Positions 1-8,988 of a stretch of DNA of 52,594 bases are shown here, piece after piece. This DNA comes from Borrelia maritima (GTDB lineage Bacteria; Spirochaetota; Spirochaetia; Borreliales; Borreliaceae). The notes below the pieces were generated by a model. That model saw only the letters and a program-made list of their open reading frames with translations. It was not told the DNA's origin and did no database searches. The translations under genes and the position numbers were made by a program. The stretch covers positions 1 through 52,594 of the forward strand of contig NZ_CP044536.1 in assembly GCF_008931845.1 (NCBI RefSeq). The letters are read 5' to 3'. Position 1 is the stretch's first letter. Each line of letters begins with the position of its first letter.

Positions 1-60
1 TTATATTAGTATACTAATAAATTCTTATATATATAAGAATTTATTAGTATACTAATATAA
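1..60. repeat. Left telomere read as an inverted duplicate
   Basis: The 60 bases form a perfect palindrome with its axis between 30 and 31. Borrelia linear plasmids end in covalently closed hairpins, so this is what an assembly shows when reads pass round the hairpin. Reading inward from the axis gives ATATAAGAATTT, then A, then TTAGTATA. The last block matches the conserved telomere box recognised by the telomere resolvase ResT (family knowledge). The true plasmid end is inferred to be near base 31. Confidence 0.9.
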
Positions 61-991
61 TTTTACTTGATAATAACATACTTATCAAAGCTATTAATAT
101 AGCTGTCATTTATATTATAAAGATGTAATTCAATAAACATATCTCGAACAACTTTTAGCATTAAATCTAATAATCTTTCCAACCTAATTAATTAACCAAA
201 GAAATTTACTATTTTATATTAACTTCTTGGTTAAAAGAATCTCAAAAACATGTATAACTGGTAGATAGTACTATTCCCCCCATAAAAGAGCTTTGACTTA
301 ATATAGTTGCAATTTTGGTTTCTAATCTACATTAAGAATTGAATTTAATATTAATAATATCTGAGTAAGCTTTCAAACTCATTTCTAACAAAATAAAACG
401 AAAAAACTTAAGACCACATATCCGTCCATTCATTTTATTAAAGAATACTATAAACACTTCCAAAAATTTGTTTTTCAATCTAAAATTGAACTTTTTAAAA
501 ATCTTATTTTATTTTTTTAATTCATATTACTATTTTATTCACTTAGATATTTTTTAAAAATCTATTGCCACGGTAGCAAAATAATTTCTAATAGAGACTA
601 AATAGGAATATTTTCAGTAAAACATTAGAATAATTGCTAAAAATAATTTCAAAACCCCAAACTCATATGAATCGTAAGCTAAAAAATATAATTTGCCCTT
701 ATACTTCCCTTTTGCATTCATTTACAACTTACAATTAACCCGCAAAAATTAAATATATTTATATTTTTATTAAGATTTTTTCAAAAAGTTTTCCTATTTT
801 GTCCTTAATGTCAGCAAACATTAATAAAAATGCTAATTTAAGCTTCAAAAAACTCAATAAATGCTTAATTAAAGTCACAAAAAATCAATTTTGGCAAACT
901 ATGGCTTTTTTTGCTTATAAAAAGCTGATGTTAATTATAAATTGCGCTAATATTTTACTTGTCAAACTTATTATTAGGAGATAATAAAAAT
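61..991. other. Left subtelomeric stretch without a convincing gene
   Basis: About 930 AT-rich bases. A 61-codon open frame at 799-984 has no ribosome site and an implausible low-complexity product, so I do not call it. No recognisable remnant of a known family was seen. A strong ribosome site (AGGAG, 976-980) for the next gene lies at the right edge. Confidence 0.5.
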
Positions 992-1480
992 ATGAAAAAA
1001 ATTTTCACATTAATATTAATTTTTGGATTGACAATTCAAACCTTTGCCACAAAAGATAAACAAGATAGAATTGAAAAAGGCATTGAAAGTTTCAACAAAT
1101 ATGATAAAGAAAAAAAAGATCCGACAGGACCATTTCTTTTAAATTTATTTTTGCCTTTTGGAATAGGATCCTTTGTCCAAGGAGATTATATTGGTGGTGG
1201 CTCAGTACTTAGCTTTAATTTACTAGGAGCAATACTTTTAGGAACTGGAATGATTCTTAAAACTAGTGAAACACAATTAACAACTGGGTCCATACTAATA
1301 GGAGTAGGAGCAAGCATAATTTTAGTATCCCATATAACCTCACTTATTATTCCATTTACATTTGCAAATTGGCATAATTACAATCTTAAAAAAAGACTCA
1401 GTACTGAGCTTGCGGGTTTTGAGCCTAATTTTGATATTGGGACAAGTGGATTTCAACTGTCGTTTAAAAAAAGTTATTAA
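992..1480 (+). CDS. P13-family outer-membrane channel-like protein (BBA01-like)
   Basis: 162 residues. The ATG at 992 is chosen because AGGAG lies 11 bases upstream; an in-frame TTG at 959 lies before that site. A signal peptide of about 19 residues ends in TFA. The body holds several hydrophobic, glycine-rich stretches (roughly residues 38-56, 60-82 and 88-118), consistent with an integral outer-membrane protein. In B. burgdorferi the lp54 gene bba01 is a paralogue (family 48) of the chromosomal channel former P13 and has been reported as potentially interchangeable with it. Assignment rests on sequence recall and on its position as the first gene of lp54. It appears to be transcribed alone. 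Confidence 0.8.
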   Translation: MKKIFTLILIFGLTIQTFATKDKQDRIEKGIESFNKYDKEKKDPTGPFLLNLFLPFGIGSFVQGDYIGGGSVLSFNLLGAILLGTGMILKTSETQLTTGSILIGVGASIILVSHITSLIIPFTFANWHNYNLKKRLSTELAGFEPNFDIGTSGFQLSFKKSY

Positions 1481-1669
1481 ATAAATCAATCAATAATAAG
1501 AAAAAAATTTTTAAGACCTAAATTAATATTAAGATTAATTCGCAAGTATTTTAAATACCAAATTTATTCAATATTTTTAACAATTAATAATTAAAATGTT
1601 CTAAACATAATATTAAAATGATATAATTACTAATTAATAACAATTAAAATACTTTTTAAGGAGACTATT

Positions 1670-2188
1670 TTGAAAAAAACTATTATTATTTTTATCATAT
1701 TGGCATTGCTGTCTAATTGTACAAAAAAATCTAATGATACCAAGCCAAATAATGATTTAGATGAAGAATCTAAAAAATTACAATCTAAATCAAATCTAGT
1801 TGATGAGGATAGGATTGAATTTAGTAAAACAACACCTTTAGAAAAACTCATAAGCAGATTAAATTTAAACCATACAGAAAAAGAAACACTAACATTTCTA
1901 ACAAACTCATTAAAAGAAAAACTAGTAGACCCAAATATTGGTTTAAATTTTAAAAATACTGGCGGAGATGAGAGCAAAATAGAAGAAACTGTACACAAAT
2001 TTCTCTCAAATCTAAAAGAAGACGAAATAAAAGAAATGCTTGAAAAAATTAAAGAAAATAAAAATACAAACGAAAAAAATCCCGAAAAGTTAAACACCTA
2101 TAAAACCGTACTTGCTAGCGGATTTGATGGAATTTTTAGCCAATCTGATTCAAAGACTATATTCAATACCCTCAAAGACGCTCTATAA
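1670..2188 (+). CDS. BBA03-like outer-surface lipoprotein
   Basis: 172 residues starting at a TTG, with AAGGAGA seven bases before it. The signal peptide ends in the lipobox LLSNC with Cys17 as the lipidation site. The mature part is strongly charged (Lys/Glu-rich) and predicted helical, with a likely flexible tether after the cysteine. It matches BBA03 of lp54, a lipoprotein reported to affect competitive fitness in tick-to-mouse transmission. Transcription converges with the S2 gene, and a shared hairpin terminator lies between them. No enzymatic motif is visible. Confidence 0.8.
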   Translation: MKKTIIIFIILALLSNCTKKSNDTKPNNDLDEESKKLQSKSNLVDEDRIEFSKTTPLEKLISRLNLNHTEKETLTFLTNSLKEKLVDPNIGLNFKNTGGDESKIEETVHKFLSNLKEDEIKEMLEKIKENKNTNEKNPEKLNTYKTVLASGFDGIFSQSDSKTIFNTLKDAL

Positions 2189-2223
2189 TACCAAAATAAA
2201 TTAAAAACTTACAATTTGAAATC

Positions 2224-2262
2224 TGTAAATTGTAAATTACAAATTGTAACTTACAATTTACA
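2224..2262. repeat. Nested AT-rich inverted repeat
   Basis: TGTAAATTGTAA (2224-2235) is the exact reverse complement of TTACAATTTACA (2251-2262). The intervening loop itself contains TTAC...GTAA. It sits just downstream of the BBA03-like stop and before the main terminator hairpin. It may be an extra transcription-end structure; no function is known to me. Confidence 0.6.
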
Positions 2263-2272
2263 ATTAATTAAA

Positions 2273-2303
2273 AAAAGCTAGTGGTTAAAAACTACTAGCT
2301 TTT
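2273..2303. terminator. Bidirectional terminator between convergent bba03 and bba04
   Basis: AAAAGCTAGTGGTT pairs with AACTACTAGCTTTT as a 14-bp stem with one G-U pair and a three-base loop. It is A-rich on one flank and T-rich on the other, so it can terminate on both strands. Confidence 0.8.
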
Positions 2304-2323
2304 AAATAGCTTGAAATAACTTT

Positions 2324-3172
2324 TTAGTTAATCAAAGAATTAAATGCAGGACTTGCACTTTTTATCTTAGGATATTTTTCAATTATTTTTTTCATAGTAA
2401 CATTAAAAAGCTTAGAATCAAGTGAAATTCTGTAAACTTTTTCATTTTTTGGATATTGCTTAGATTTAATGCTAATCTCAGCAATCATATCGATCCAAAT
2501 TCCATTATTATAAAGAGAAGTAAAAGCCTCAACCACTTTTTTAGCATCACTAGAGCCAAAAGGATATGCGGTTACAAGTCCAAGCTCAACTGATTTTTCA
2601 GACATTGGAAGTCCCCCAAAAAATTTGCCCTTATTTTCATTAAAATTTATATCGCTTCCCTTGTTTATCAATTTAAATCCAGAAACAGAATAAAACGGAT
2701 CACTCTCATCAGTAGTTTCAAAAATTATTAAAGGCATAGCATAAGAAATGTAGTTTCCGTCAACAGGAGAAACAAGATAAGAATATTTAATCCCCTTAAG
2801 CTCCTTAATAAAATTTCCACTCTCATTCAACAAATCTCTAGCTTTAATTTTGATCCAACGAACGTAAACCGGCCAAAAAAAAGTATTTATTGATTTTATT
2901 CCTTCCAAAAGCTCTATTTGATTGTAATCAATAAATTTATTTTTATTTTCAAGCGCTTTTAAAGTCTCATAATTTTGAAAATCGGAGGCCAAGCTAGAAT
3001 CATCTGAAAATCGCCTAAAATTTAATGTGCCTAGATCTCTTTTTTTTTGATCTACCCCATCAGGTCCACTTTCTCCAAAAAGCCTACCACTACTTTCTCT
3101 CTCCATTTTTGAATTATCATCTAAATTACAACCTAGAATTAAAACCACAACAGATACAATGACTCTTTTCAA
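2324..3172 (-). CDS. Antigen S2 lipoprotein (BBA04-like)
   Basis: 282 residues from a TTG start preceded by GGGGGAGCG. The N-terminus is a short lipoprotein signal with LILGC, Cys15. The rest is a soluble domain without membrane spans. It matches the lp54 antigen called S2 (BBA04), a surface lipoprotein seen by sera from infected animals; molecular function is unknown. It lies directly downstream of the S1 antigen gene on the same strand with about 100 bases between them. A 25-base palindrome in that gap may separate or regulate the two. Confidence 0.8.
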   Translation of the reverse strand: MKRVIVSVVVLILGCNLDDNSKMERESSGRLFGESGPDGVDQKKRDLGTLNFRRFSDDSSLASDFQNYETLKALENKNKFIDYNQIELLEGIKSINTFFWPVYVRWIKIKARDLLNESGNFIKELKGIKYSYLVSPVDGNYISYAMPLIIFETTDESDPFYSVSGFKLINKGSDINFNENKGKFFGGLPMSEKSVELGLVTAYPFGSSDAKKVVEAFTSLYNNGIWIDMIAEISIKSKQYPKNEKVYRISLDSKLFNVTMKKIIEKYPKIKSASPAFNSLIN

Positions 3173-3192
3173 AACGCTCCCCCTTAAACTTT

Positions 3193-3217
3193 TATTTAAT
3201 ATTTGAAATATTAAATA
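3193..3217. repeat. Near-perfect palindrome upstream of S2
   Basis: TATTTAATATTT and AAATATTAAATA are exact reverse complements around a single G. The element lies 20 bases upstream of the S2 start codon and 50 bases after the S1 stop. It could be an operator, a promoter-proximal structure or a weak terminator; the sequence does not decide. Confidence 0.5.
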
Positions 3218-3270
3218 ATATTATTAGAAGCAAATGTAGATCAATTAACAAAAAAAGCAAAACAAAATCC

Positions 3271-4512
3271 TTAACGCCTGCTAATCTCTTTTATTAAACC
3301 GTTTAACATGTGATTTATATAATCATAAAGTTTTTTATTCTTGCCAATATTGTTGTAATAAAGTTTAAAAATTTCTAAAAGAGTACTTCTAGCTTTAAAA
3401 ATTAACACTCTTTTGTTTTTGTTCCTAATAGCACCTAATGCTTGCTTGAAAGACTTGCGAGATTTCTCCATTTCTTTTAAAAAATTATTAACATCATAAT
3501 TTAATGTTATTTCTTCTAGCTTTCTCAATATTAACCTAGAATATTCCTTGCCAAGTCTTTTAAATAAATCGTCAAGATTGTCAAAATCTAATTCCCCGTC
3601 TAACAAAACCCTGCAACATTGCAAAGTCTCATCTTCTTCGTCTGTTAAATTGCGCTTCCAATTTAAATGCCAGTCAAGCTCTGACTTTGTGGTAAGAGAA
3701 AAATTTTTTAATTCAAGAAGTTCTTTACTAACACTACTAATTTGCTGATCAATTGTTTTTTCAAGAGCAATAAGTATGTCCGTATTTGAACCACCAGCAT
3801 TAATTTTAGTTAAATAAAACTGTTGACATAAATTCATGTCTAAAAGAGAAATTTCATCTTCTCTATCACTTTTATCGGAATAATTTTCAATTAATCTCAC
3901 TAAAATACTTATTTTGGAAGACAAATCCCCCCAACGCTTTTTACCTATATCAAGCAAAAACTGATTAACATCTTTCTCGCTGTATCTATATTTTGCCAAA
4001 ACTTCATCATTGTTTAAAAGCCAACCACCAAGAGCATATCTATTCTCATCATTTTGCAAAGATTTCTTGAAAAACTCAAAATTTTTGTCTTCTTCCAAAT
4101 TTAAATGGGGAATCCAAATTTCATCATTGTTATTTTTCAGTAAAGCTTTACTGTGTCTTGACTTGCCAATATTATGATTTAAAGCACTTTCTTTCAAAAA
4201 CTCAGCATTATCTAAATTAGCCAAATCATTGCTAGACTGATCCGAATCTTTAGAATTTCTTAAAGTTTGTGAATCCTTTTTAAGGTCTTTGAATTCTCTC
4301 AAGCCTGCTTGGCTATTTTTTTTGCTTTTTGAATTAATTAAATTCAAATCTTTAAGCTTATTTTTTCCAAACTCTAAAGATTTTTTTTCATTGTTGATTG
4401 ATTTTTTTTTATTGTTGGAAATCGGAACTTTTAAATCTTCTTCTGTCGATTTTCTATTACAATTAACAAACAATAGAAGACTAATAATAAATGCAATTTC
4501 TATTTTATTCAT
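3271..4512 (-). CDS. Antigen S1 lipoprotein (BBA05-like)
   Basis: 413 residues from an ATG. The signal peptide ends LFVNC, Cys18. A long Lys/Ser/Asn-rich low-complexity tether (about residues 20-130) is followed by a predicted mostly helical domain (about 140-413). The length and sequence match antigen S1 (BBA05) of lp54. Function is unknown. On the same strand, downstream, lies S2. The first half is unusually rich in poly-Lys/Asn runs, which may reflect replication slippage in an A/T-rich coding region. Confidence 0.8.
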   Translation of the reverse strand: MNKIEIAFIISLLLFVNCNRKSTEEDLKVPISNNKKKSINNEKKSLEFGKNKLKDLNLINSKSKKNSQAGLREFKDLKKDSQTLRNSKDSDQSSNDLANLDNAEFLKESALNHNIGKSRHSKALLKNNNDEIWIPHLNLEEDKNFEFFKKSLQNDENRYALGGWLLNNDEVLAKYRYSEKDVNQFLLDIGKKRWGDLSSKISILVRLIENYSDKSDREDEISLLDMNLCQQFYLTKINAGGSNTDILIALEKTIDQQISSVSKELLELKNFSLTTKSELDWHLNWKRNLTDEEDETLQCCRVLLDGELDFDNLDDLFKRLGKEYSRLILRKLEEITLNYDVNNFLKEMEKSRKSFKQALGAIRNKNKRVLIFKARSTLLEIFKLYYNNIGKNKKLYDYINHMLNGLIKEISRR

Positions 4513-4925
4513 AAATTAAATTTCCTCTATTTAATTATAGGTTTAAATAAAAATATAGCTCATTTTATATACACTAAATGTATGCACTGCTTTAATTCTT
4601 ACCACAAAAGGAGTTAAGCTCACAATTAATTTTAATAATTGTTTTTTAAAATAAAAAAACGAATTAAAATAGCGCTAATTAAGCATTAAGCTTAATTTAT
4701 TTTAAATAATACCTTTAATACAAATTAGTATTAATAACCTGTATTATTTAATAAAGTTATAAAATTTCACAAGTAAGTCAAAAACATTAATATCTACCAA
4801 ATCATGGAAATTTGAATTTTCAAATCTAAATATATTTAAAAAACAGCAAGAAAAAATAAATATAAATAGAAAGATCAACTCTCTAAAGGAGAGCTAATCT
4901 AAACATTAACTACCATGAAAAAAGT
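4513..4925. other. Intergenic stretch between S1 and BBA07-like genes
   Basis: About 410 bases with no credible gene. It must hold the S1 promoter (minus strand) near its left end and the terminator of the BBA07-like gene near its right end (listed separately). No conserved remnant was recognised. Confidence 0.5.
4873..4899 (-). terminator. Terminator after BBA07-like gene
   Basis: On the minus strand GATTAGCTCTC...GAGAGTTGATC forms a hairpin with one mismatch bulge and a G-U pair, followed by a T-rich tract. It lies 27 bases beyond the stop codon of the BBA07-like gene. Confidence 0.65.
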
Positions 4926-5399
4926 TTAAAACGAAACAGATATATCATAGTTTTTAACAAGAGTACAAGCCTCCTCAATGCTTTTAGCAGTAATAAAAGA
5001 TTGTCTCAAATTCTCTATGTAAGTTTTTTCAACCTGTAACAACTGCTGCTTAACATTAGCAACATTTGCAGCATTTGAATTCTCAAGAGATATTTTGGCC
5101 TTTCTTTTAGCTTGTAAACACTTAACAACAGTAGCAAGCATTTCTTTTACTTTCTCTTCATTAACATTAAAAATTTGATTAAACTTATCAGGATTGCTAT
5201 CAAGAACCACTTGTTTAAGAAAAAACAAAGCTTCTTTTTGGTTATCATTTAATGAATCTACAAAAGAAGTTTTAAGTTCATTGCTTGATGCACCACTAGA
5301 AGAATTTAAAAGCTTTGAAGACCTCCTACTAAGATCAGGATAATTAAATTCTTTACAAGAAAAGAATAATAAAACAACAAATAATAAAATATTTTTCAT
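4926..5399 (-). CDS. BBA07-like surface lipoprotein (ChpAI-annotated)
   Basis: 157 residues when the ATG at 5399 is used; GGGAG lies seven bases upstream of that codon, whereas an in-frame ATG 15 bases earlier overlaps the ribosome site. Lipobox LFFSC, Cys15. The mature region is helical and resembles the layout of Borrelia Mlp-type lipoproteins (a stretch like NDNQKEALFFLKQVV, then lysine-rich helices). It matches BBA07 of lp54, historically annotated as a ChpAI protein, but I see no toxin-antitoxin motif that would support that name. Expression and localisation cannot be read from the sequence. Confidence 0.75.
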   Translation of the reverse strand: MKNILLFVVLLFFSCKEFNYPDLSRRSSKLLNSSSGASSNELKTSFVDSLNDNQKEALFFLKQVVLDSNPDKFNQIFNVNEEKVKEMLATVVKCLQAKRKAKISLENSNAANVANVKQQLLQVEKTYIENLRQSFITAKSIEEACTLVKNYDISVSF

Positions 5400-5569
5400 A
5401 CAATCTCCCGCCAATGCGATTATGAAAATATTTAAATATCAAAATTAAATAAACTTTTTTAAAAAAAATATAAATTATAATATATCTCAACATTTAAAAT
5501 AATAAACATTTTGTAAAACTTTATAGCAATATCTAACAAAATATGCTAAAATGATTTTGGTAGTTAAAA

Positions 5570-5897
5570 ATGGAAATTAAAATTGATGAAAAATTTAATA
5601 TAGTATTTAACAATGATCTTAAATTAATAGAAAACATTGAAGAACAAAAACAGAGATTATTCCTTTACCTTAAGACACCAAAAGGCAGATTTAAGGAAAA
5701 TCCAAGTTACGGATTTGACTACAACTTTTACTCTAAGCTTTGCAAAGCCAATAAACTAGAATCTATTAAAAATTTTTTCAAACCTTTCAAAAGAACTTAA
5801 AATAGATCTTATTAATGTAAAGTCAAGCATTAAAAACAATAACAATAAAATTTTTCTTTTTGGGGAAAACTCTTTAAAAATGGATTTTAAAACATGA
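5570..5897 (+). pseudogene. Frameshifted gp25-like baseplate gene remnant (cp32-type)
   Basis: An ATG opens a frame that reads like the small baseplate wedge (gp25/W-like) proteins: a stretch with LKTPKGRFKENPSYGFDY is typical. The frame ends early at 5800. The remaining 30-odd codons continue in another frame from about 5775 to a TGA at 5895-5897, so one indel in the T/A-rich run near 5770 broke a gene of about 108 codons. The TGA overlaps the next ATG (ATGA), as in an intact phage operon. It is the first cp32-type gene in this left block. Confidence 0.65.
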
Positions 5898-6755
5898 GTA
5901 TAATTTTTGATAAAAACTTAGGAATATTAGAAAAAACAATAGAAGAAATTCAAAATGAAAAAAAACATATTTTGAGAACAAAATATGGCATAAACATTAA
6001 AGAAAATTCAATTTACGACATAATTAACTTTCCAAGCCAAGTATTGATAAATAAATATTAGAAGTCTTAAAAGAGCTTTTCCCAAAATAAAAGAAAATGG
6101 AAGCTATTTTAATGCACTAAAAGAAGATTTAAGTACATCCAAAAGCTCCACTTACGAAGCAATAAGAAAAGCTCTACTAAATATTCAAGGGATTAAATAA
6201 ATATTTTAAGTGGGCCTGGAACAATTAGCCTATACTTAATACTACAAGACGACTGTTTTAAAAACAAAGAAAAAATCAAATTAAAATTGAGACTAAAAAA
6301 AATATTTGGAAAGCAATATACTATACAGCACCAAGTGGAACTGTTTTTAAAGGCGACATTGAGATTGAATTTTTAAACAAACACAATCAGAAAAAACATA
6401 CAAATTCAGCTTAGACAAAAAAATATGCATATCTTAAAGCAGTCTACAAAACAGAAGCAAAAGACACAATCTACAAAGAAATAGATACTCAAATTAGAGA
6501 CATTTACAATAAAATATTAACCAAAAAATACATTGAAATGGGAATATCTCTTAGATATCAAGACTTTCTTGAACCAGTTAGCATTATTAGAGGAATTAAA
6601 GAACTAAAAATTGGAGTTTGTATTAAAAGTGATGACGCAAAAAAATCACAGAACTTAGTGATGGTGATTTTGCATTCAATAAAGACTAAAACACTAAAGA
6701 GAATGAAATCATTATTTTTAATACAAGCAAAAGACTACTTATTAACAGAAAATAA
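5894..6755 (+). pseudogene. Decayed DUF276-type baseplate gene (cp32-type)
   Basis: The ATG begins MSIIFDKNLGILEKT, a start characteristic of cp32 DUF276 proteins, likely baseplate J analogues. The reading frame is broken several times: stops near 6059 and 6198, further shifts near 6290 and 6400, then a continuous piece at about 6480-6630 and a last shift near 6640 into a piece resembling the end of the family (ITELSDGDFAF). The total span is about that of the functional gene, so decay is by small indels and substitutions, not large deletion. Confidence 0.65.
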
Positions 6756-6757
6756 AA

Positions 6758-7183
6758 ATGAACAAAGAAATACCCAAATTTTTAGAAAATACTCAGATTG
6801 AAAAATTCATTTACAATGAGCTTGATTACAAAAAAGAGATATTAAGAGAACTAAAAGAACTGCTTGAAAACTTTAACACAATTAATATTAAAAAGAGCAT
6901 TAACTCTAAATACATTGCATTACTAATACTTTCAATATTTAATGCATTTCACTTTAAAAAAGAACTAGACAAAAATCTTGTCAACTCTTTAGACGCTATT
7001 ATTTTTGAAATCAAATCTATTGGCACTGACGAGAGCTTTATTGTGCTCTTTAAAGCATTTTTACACGCAAATGTAGAAGTCAACTCAAACGAAAACGCTC
7101 CGGGCGAAATAATAATAAAATTAATTGGAAACATTAAGTCTCCGATTGAATTTAATATTGCTGTAAAAATCAAAACAAACTAA
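6758..7183 (+). CDS. DUF735-type cp32 tail/baseplate protein
   Basis: 141 residues, apparently intact. It begins two bases after the end of the DUF276 remnant, as in the cp32 late operon, where DUF735 follows the baseplate gene. The protein is helical and Lys/Asn-rich with a C-terminal beta-like stretch. I assign it by recall of the family and by synteny. A phage structural role is inferred only. Confidence 0.6.
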   Translation: MNKEIPKFLENTQIEKFIYNELDYKKEILRELKELLENFNTINIKKSINSKYIALLILSIFNAFHFKKELDKNLVNSLDAIIFEIKSIGTDESFIVLFKAFLHANVEVNSNENAPGEIIIKLIGNIKSPIEFNIAVKIKTN

Positions 7184-7234
7184 AAAAATAACTGCAAAGC
7201 ACTCTGGATTTAAAAAGCTCTAGCTTCTAGCTAT

Positions 7235-7366
7235 ATGCCCAAAGATTACAAAAATTCAGTATATGAATTTATTAAAATATTAATTTCCATAAGAAGGATA
7301 GTAAAAATCATAGACAAAAAACAAATAGAAATAAAAAGCACAAGAACAAAAAATTTAACACATTAG
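7235..7366 (+). CDS. Small cp32-type ORF (43 residues)
   Basis: The ATG at 7235 opens a 43-residue frame beginning MPKDYKNSVYEFIK, basic and probably helical. It sits between the DUF735 and DUF685-type genes, where cp32 plasmids carry a small protein. No strong ribosome site is visible. Its TAG stop lies inside the left arm of the hairpin at 7360-7387. Function unknown. Confidence 0.45.
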   Translation: MPKDYKNSVYEFIKILISIRRIVKIIDKKQIEIKSTRTKNLTH

Positions 7367-7387
7367 ATCATTTTTTTGATCTAATGT
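7360..7387. terminator. Hairpin overlapping the end of the small ORF
   Basis: ACATTAGATCA (7360-7370) and TGATCTAATGT (7377-7387) are exact reverse complements around six T. It could be a terminator or an RNA-processing or stability element inside the phage operon. Confidence 0.6.
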
Positions 7388-7444
7388 CTACTAGCACGTG
7401 TAAATAACAATTTAAAACTAAAAGAAATTTAAAAAGGAGAATTT

Positions 7445-7798
7445 ATGAATACCAACGAACCGCAAGAAAGTGTGCAAATAAAAGATTTAAACAGAAAAAC
7501 AAAAGTTAATCAAAGTGATCTTATTCCTATTGATGACATAGTAGAAGATACTTATGCAATCACATATAAAAATCTCCTGGAAGAAATACAAAACGATACA
7601 TTTTACAACAGCGAATTTCAAAGCTTTAAAAAAGCAATAAAAGACGTAATTAGCAAGGAGCTTTTAAAAAATAAAGAATATATAAAAAACACTTACATTA
7701 AAGTAATCTCTAAGCTTTTAGGACTAAGCGAACCACTTGAAAGCATAGATTTGACAATGTTTTTAGAAAGGTTAAATCTACTTTTATTTCAAGCCTAA
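7445..7798 (+). CDS. DUF685-type phage protein, short form (BBA12-like)
   Basis: 117 residues with AAGGAG before the ATG. The N-terminal part (IKDLNRKTKVNQSDLIPIDD, residues about 12-31) is the signature of cp32 DUF685 proteins. The length is less than half that of the cp32 form, and the following gene on the same strand begins 17 bases later with its own partly similar N-terminal helix. The pair may therefore be a divided DUF685 or two related genes. Tail-fibre or collar function in cp32 is only a guess. Confidence 0.6.
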   Translation: MNTNEPQESVQIKDLNRKTKVNQSDLIPIDDIVEDTYAITYKNLLEEIQNDTFYNSEFQSFKKAIKDVISKELLKNKEYIKNTYIKVISKLLGLSEPLESIDLTMFLERLNLLLFQA

Positions 7799-7815
7799 AG
7801 CACACAAACACAAAA

Positions 7816-8484
7816 TTGTCTTCAAACAAAATTTCAATTTATAACTCAGACACAAAAGATCTTGAACTTATTCAATTTGAAATCTTGATTGAAAGTTTAA
7901 AAGAAGTTCTTGCAGAAAAATCTGATACAAATAAACTAAAAAACGACTTAAATAATTACTTACAAATAAACAATTTTACAGATAAATTCCAAAGTTTTTT
8001 TATATCAATATCTAAAAAAACTCTTGATACAAAAAATGAACAAATTTTAAGCTGTTACCAAAACGGAATCCCACAAATTGTAGATATTCCTATTTGGCGG
8101 CAAGGAAAACCACACAACTTTGGAGAAGGAGGAGCACACACAATAGTTAATGACGATACAATAATAGAATTTCAATATAAAAACAAAGCTACAACCATTG
8201 TACTTAAAAATAAAAGTAGCACATCAATTGTAATAAACGAATCTTACAAAGCAGATTACATTTACTTACAAATTGACGCAGAAATTAGGCATTCAAGCTC
8301 AACAGAAGATCACAACAAACAATTTTACCTTCAATTTATAAAAAGCTCTGCAAAAATTCTAATAGCTTCATTTTCTTCTCAAAACATGCCCACATTTAAA
8401 ACACCAATTTACAATGGTTGGTACTACGTTGGATCAGGCAGACTAAGCAAAGGAGAAGAAATGCCAATACTATACAAAGTATAA
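7816..8484 (+). CDS. BBA13-like protein, DUF685-associated
   Basis: 222 residues from a TTG. No good ribosome site lies before it, so translational coupling to the preceding gene is possible. A helical N-terminal third (residues about 10-85) is followed by a predicted beta-rich domain (about 90-222) with many aromatic and Ser/Thr residues, reminiscent of a receptor-binding or fibre-tip domain. The frame is intact although most neighbouring phage genes are broken. Function unproven. Confidence 0.6.
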   Translation: MSSNKISIYNSDTKDLELIQFEILIESLKEVLAEKSDTNKLKNDLNNYLQINNFTDKFQSFFISISKKTLDTKNEQILSCYQNGIPQIVDIPIWRQGKPHNFGEGGAHTIVNDDTIIEFQYKNKATTIVLKNKSSTSIVINESYKADYIYLQIDAEIRHSSSTEDHNKQFYLQFIKSSAKILIASFSSQNMPTFKTPIYNGWYYVGSGRLSKGEEMPILYKV

Positions 8485-8506
8485 AAATAAATAAAAGGAA
8501 ATATTT

Positions 8507-8686
8507 ATGGACACAATACTTATTTTTTTGTCAACAATTGACAATACAAAACTCATTATATTAGAAGGATTTATTGTACTAGCAATAATGCAAATCATTT
8601 CGACAATAAACCCACAATTTAGAAAAAATTTAAATTTTCTCATAAAAAAGCTTTTAAAAAATAAAAATAAAAAGGAAACAAAATGA
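8507..8686 (+). CDS. BlyA-like holin (59 residues)
   Basis: The ATG at 8507 is preceded by AAAAGGAAA. The product has one hydrophobic segment (about residues 16-35, LIILEGFIVLAIMQIIS) and a very basic tail ending KNKNKKETK. This is the architecture of BlyA, the cp32 haemolysin/holin-like membrane protein. Its TGA overlaps the ATG of the next gene (ATGA), matching the blyA-blyB pair. Expected to insert in the inner membrane. Role as a working holin on this plasmid is inference. Confidence 0.65.
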   Translation: MDTILIFLSTIDNTKLIILEGFIVLAIMQIISTINPQFRKNLNFLIKKLLKNKNKKETK

Positions 8687-8985
8687 ATAGTAAAATAAAT
8701 ATTAAATCTGGAATTGACGCTTTAAATAATTTATACGATTTTCTCAAAAATGGAAATTCTCCAACAGAAATGAAAGTAGAAAAGAGAATATATTTAGGAC
8801 TTAATCTTTACAACCTAATAATGAGCATTTACAAAGACAAAATAAATACCTTGGAAAAGGAAGAATCAATAAAAATATTAAATGACATTGAAAATGTTAA
8901 TAATAAAATCTCTCAACTTATATCAAGCATTAATGACGAGAGAGATGAAAGCATTATTGAGCATTTAAGAGAAGAAAGAAATTAG
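8683..8985 (+). CDS. BlyB-like holin partner
   Basis: 100 residues, soluble, helical and charged, translationally coupled to the BlyA-like gene through an ATGA overlap. In cp32, BlyB is the soluble partner that accompanies BlyA. Order, size and coupling support the call. The frame is intact. Confidence 0.6.
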   Translation: MNSKINIKSGIDALNNLYDFLKNGNSPTEMKVEKRIYLGLNLYNLIMSIYKDKINTLEKEESIKILNDIENVNNKISQLISSINDERDESIIEHLREERN

Positions 8986-8988
8986 CTA

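Noticed and set aside
799..984. 61-codon plus-strand frame near the left telomere
   Set aside because: No ribosome site, Lys/Asn/Leu low complexity, overlaps the leader of the P13-family gene; chance frame in AT-rich DNA.
1630..2097. 155-codon minus-strand frame
   Set aside because: Lies opposite the BBA03-like lipoprotein; Phe/Ser-rich composition is the mirror of a Lys/Glu-rich gene.
4926..5399. Toxin-antitoxin function for the ChpAI-named gene
   Set aside because: The protein is a lipoprotein with signal peptide; no ChpA/MazE-like motif or partner gene is visible.
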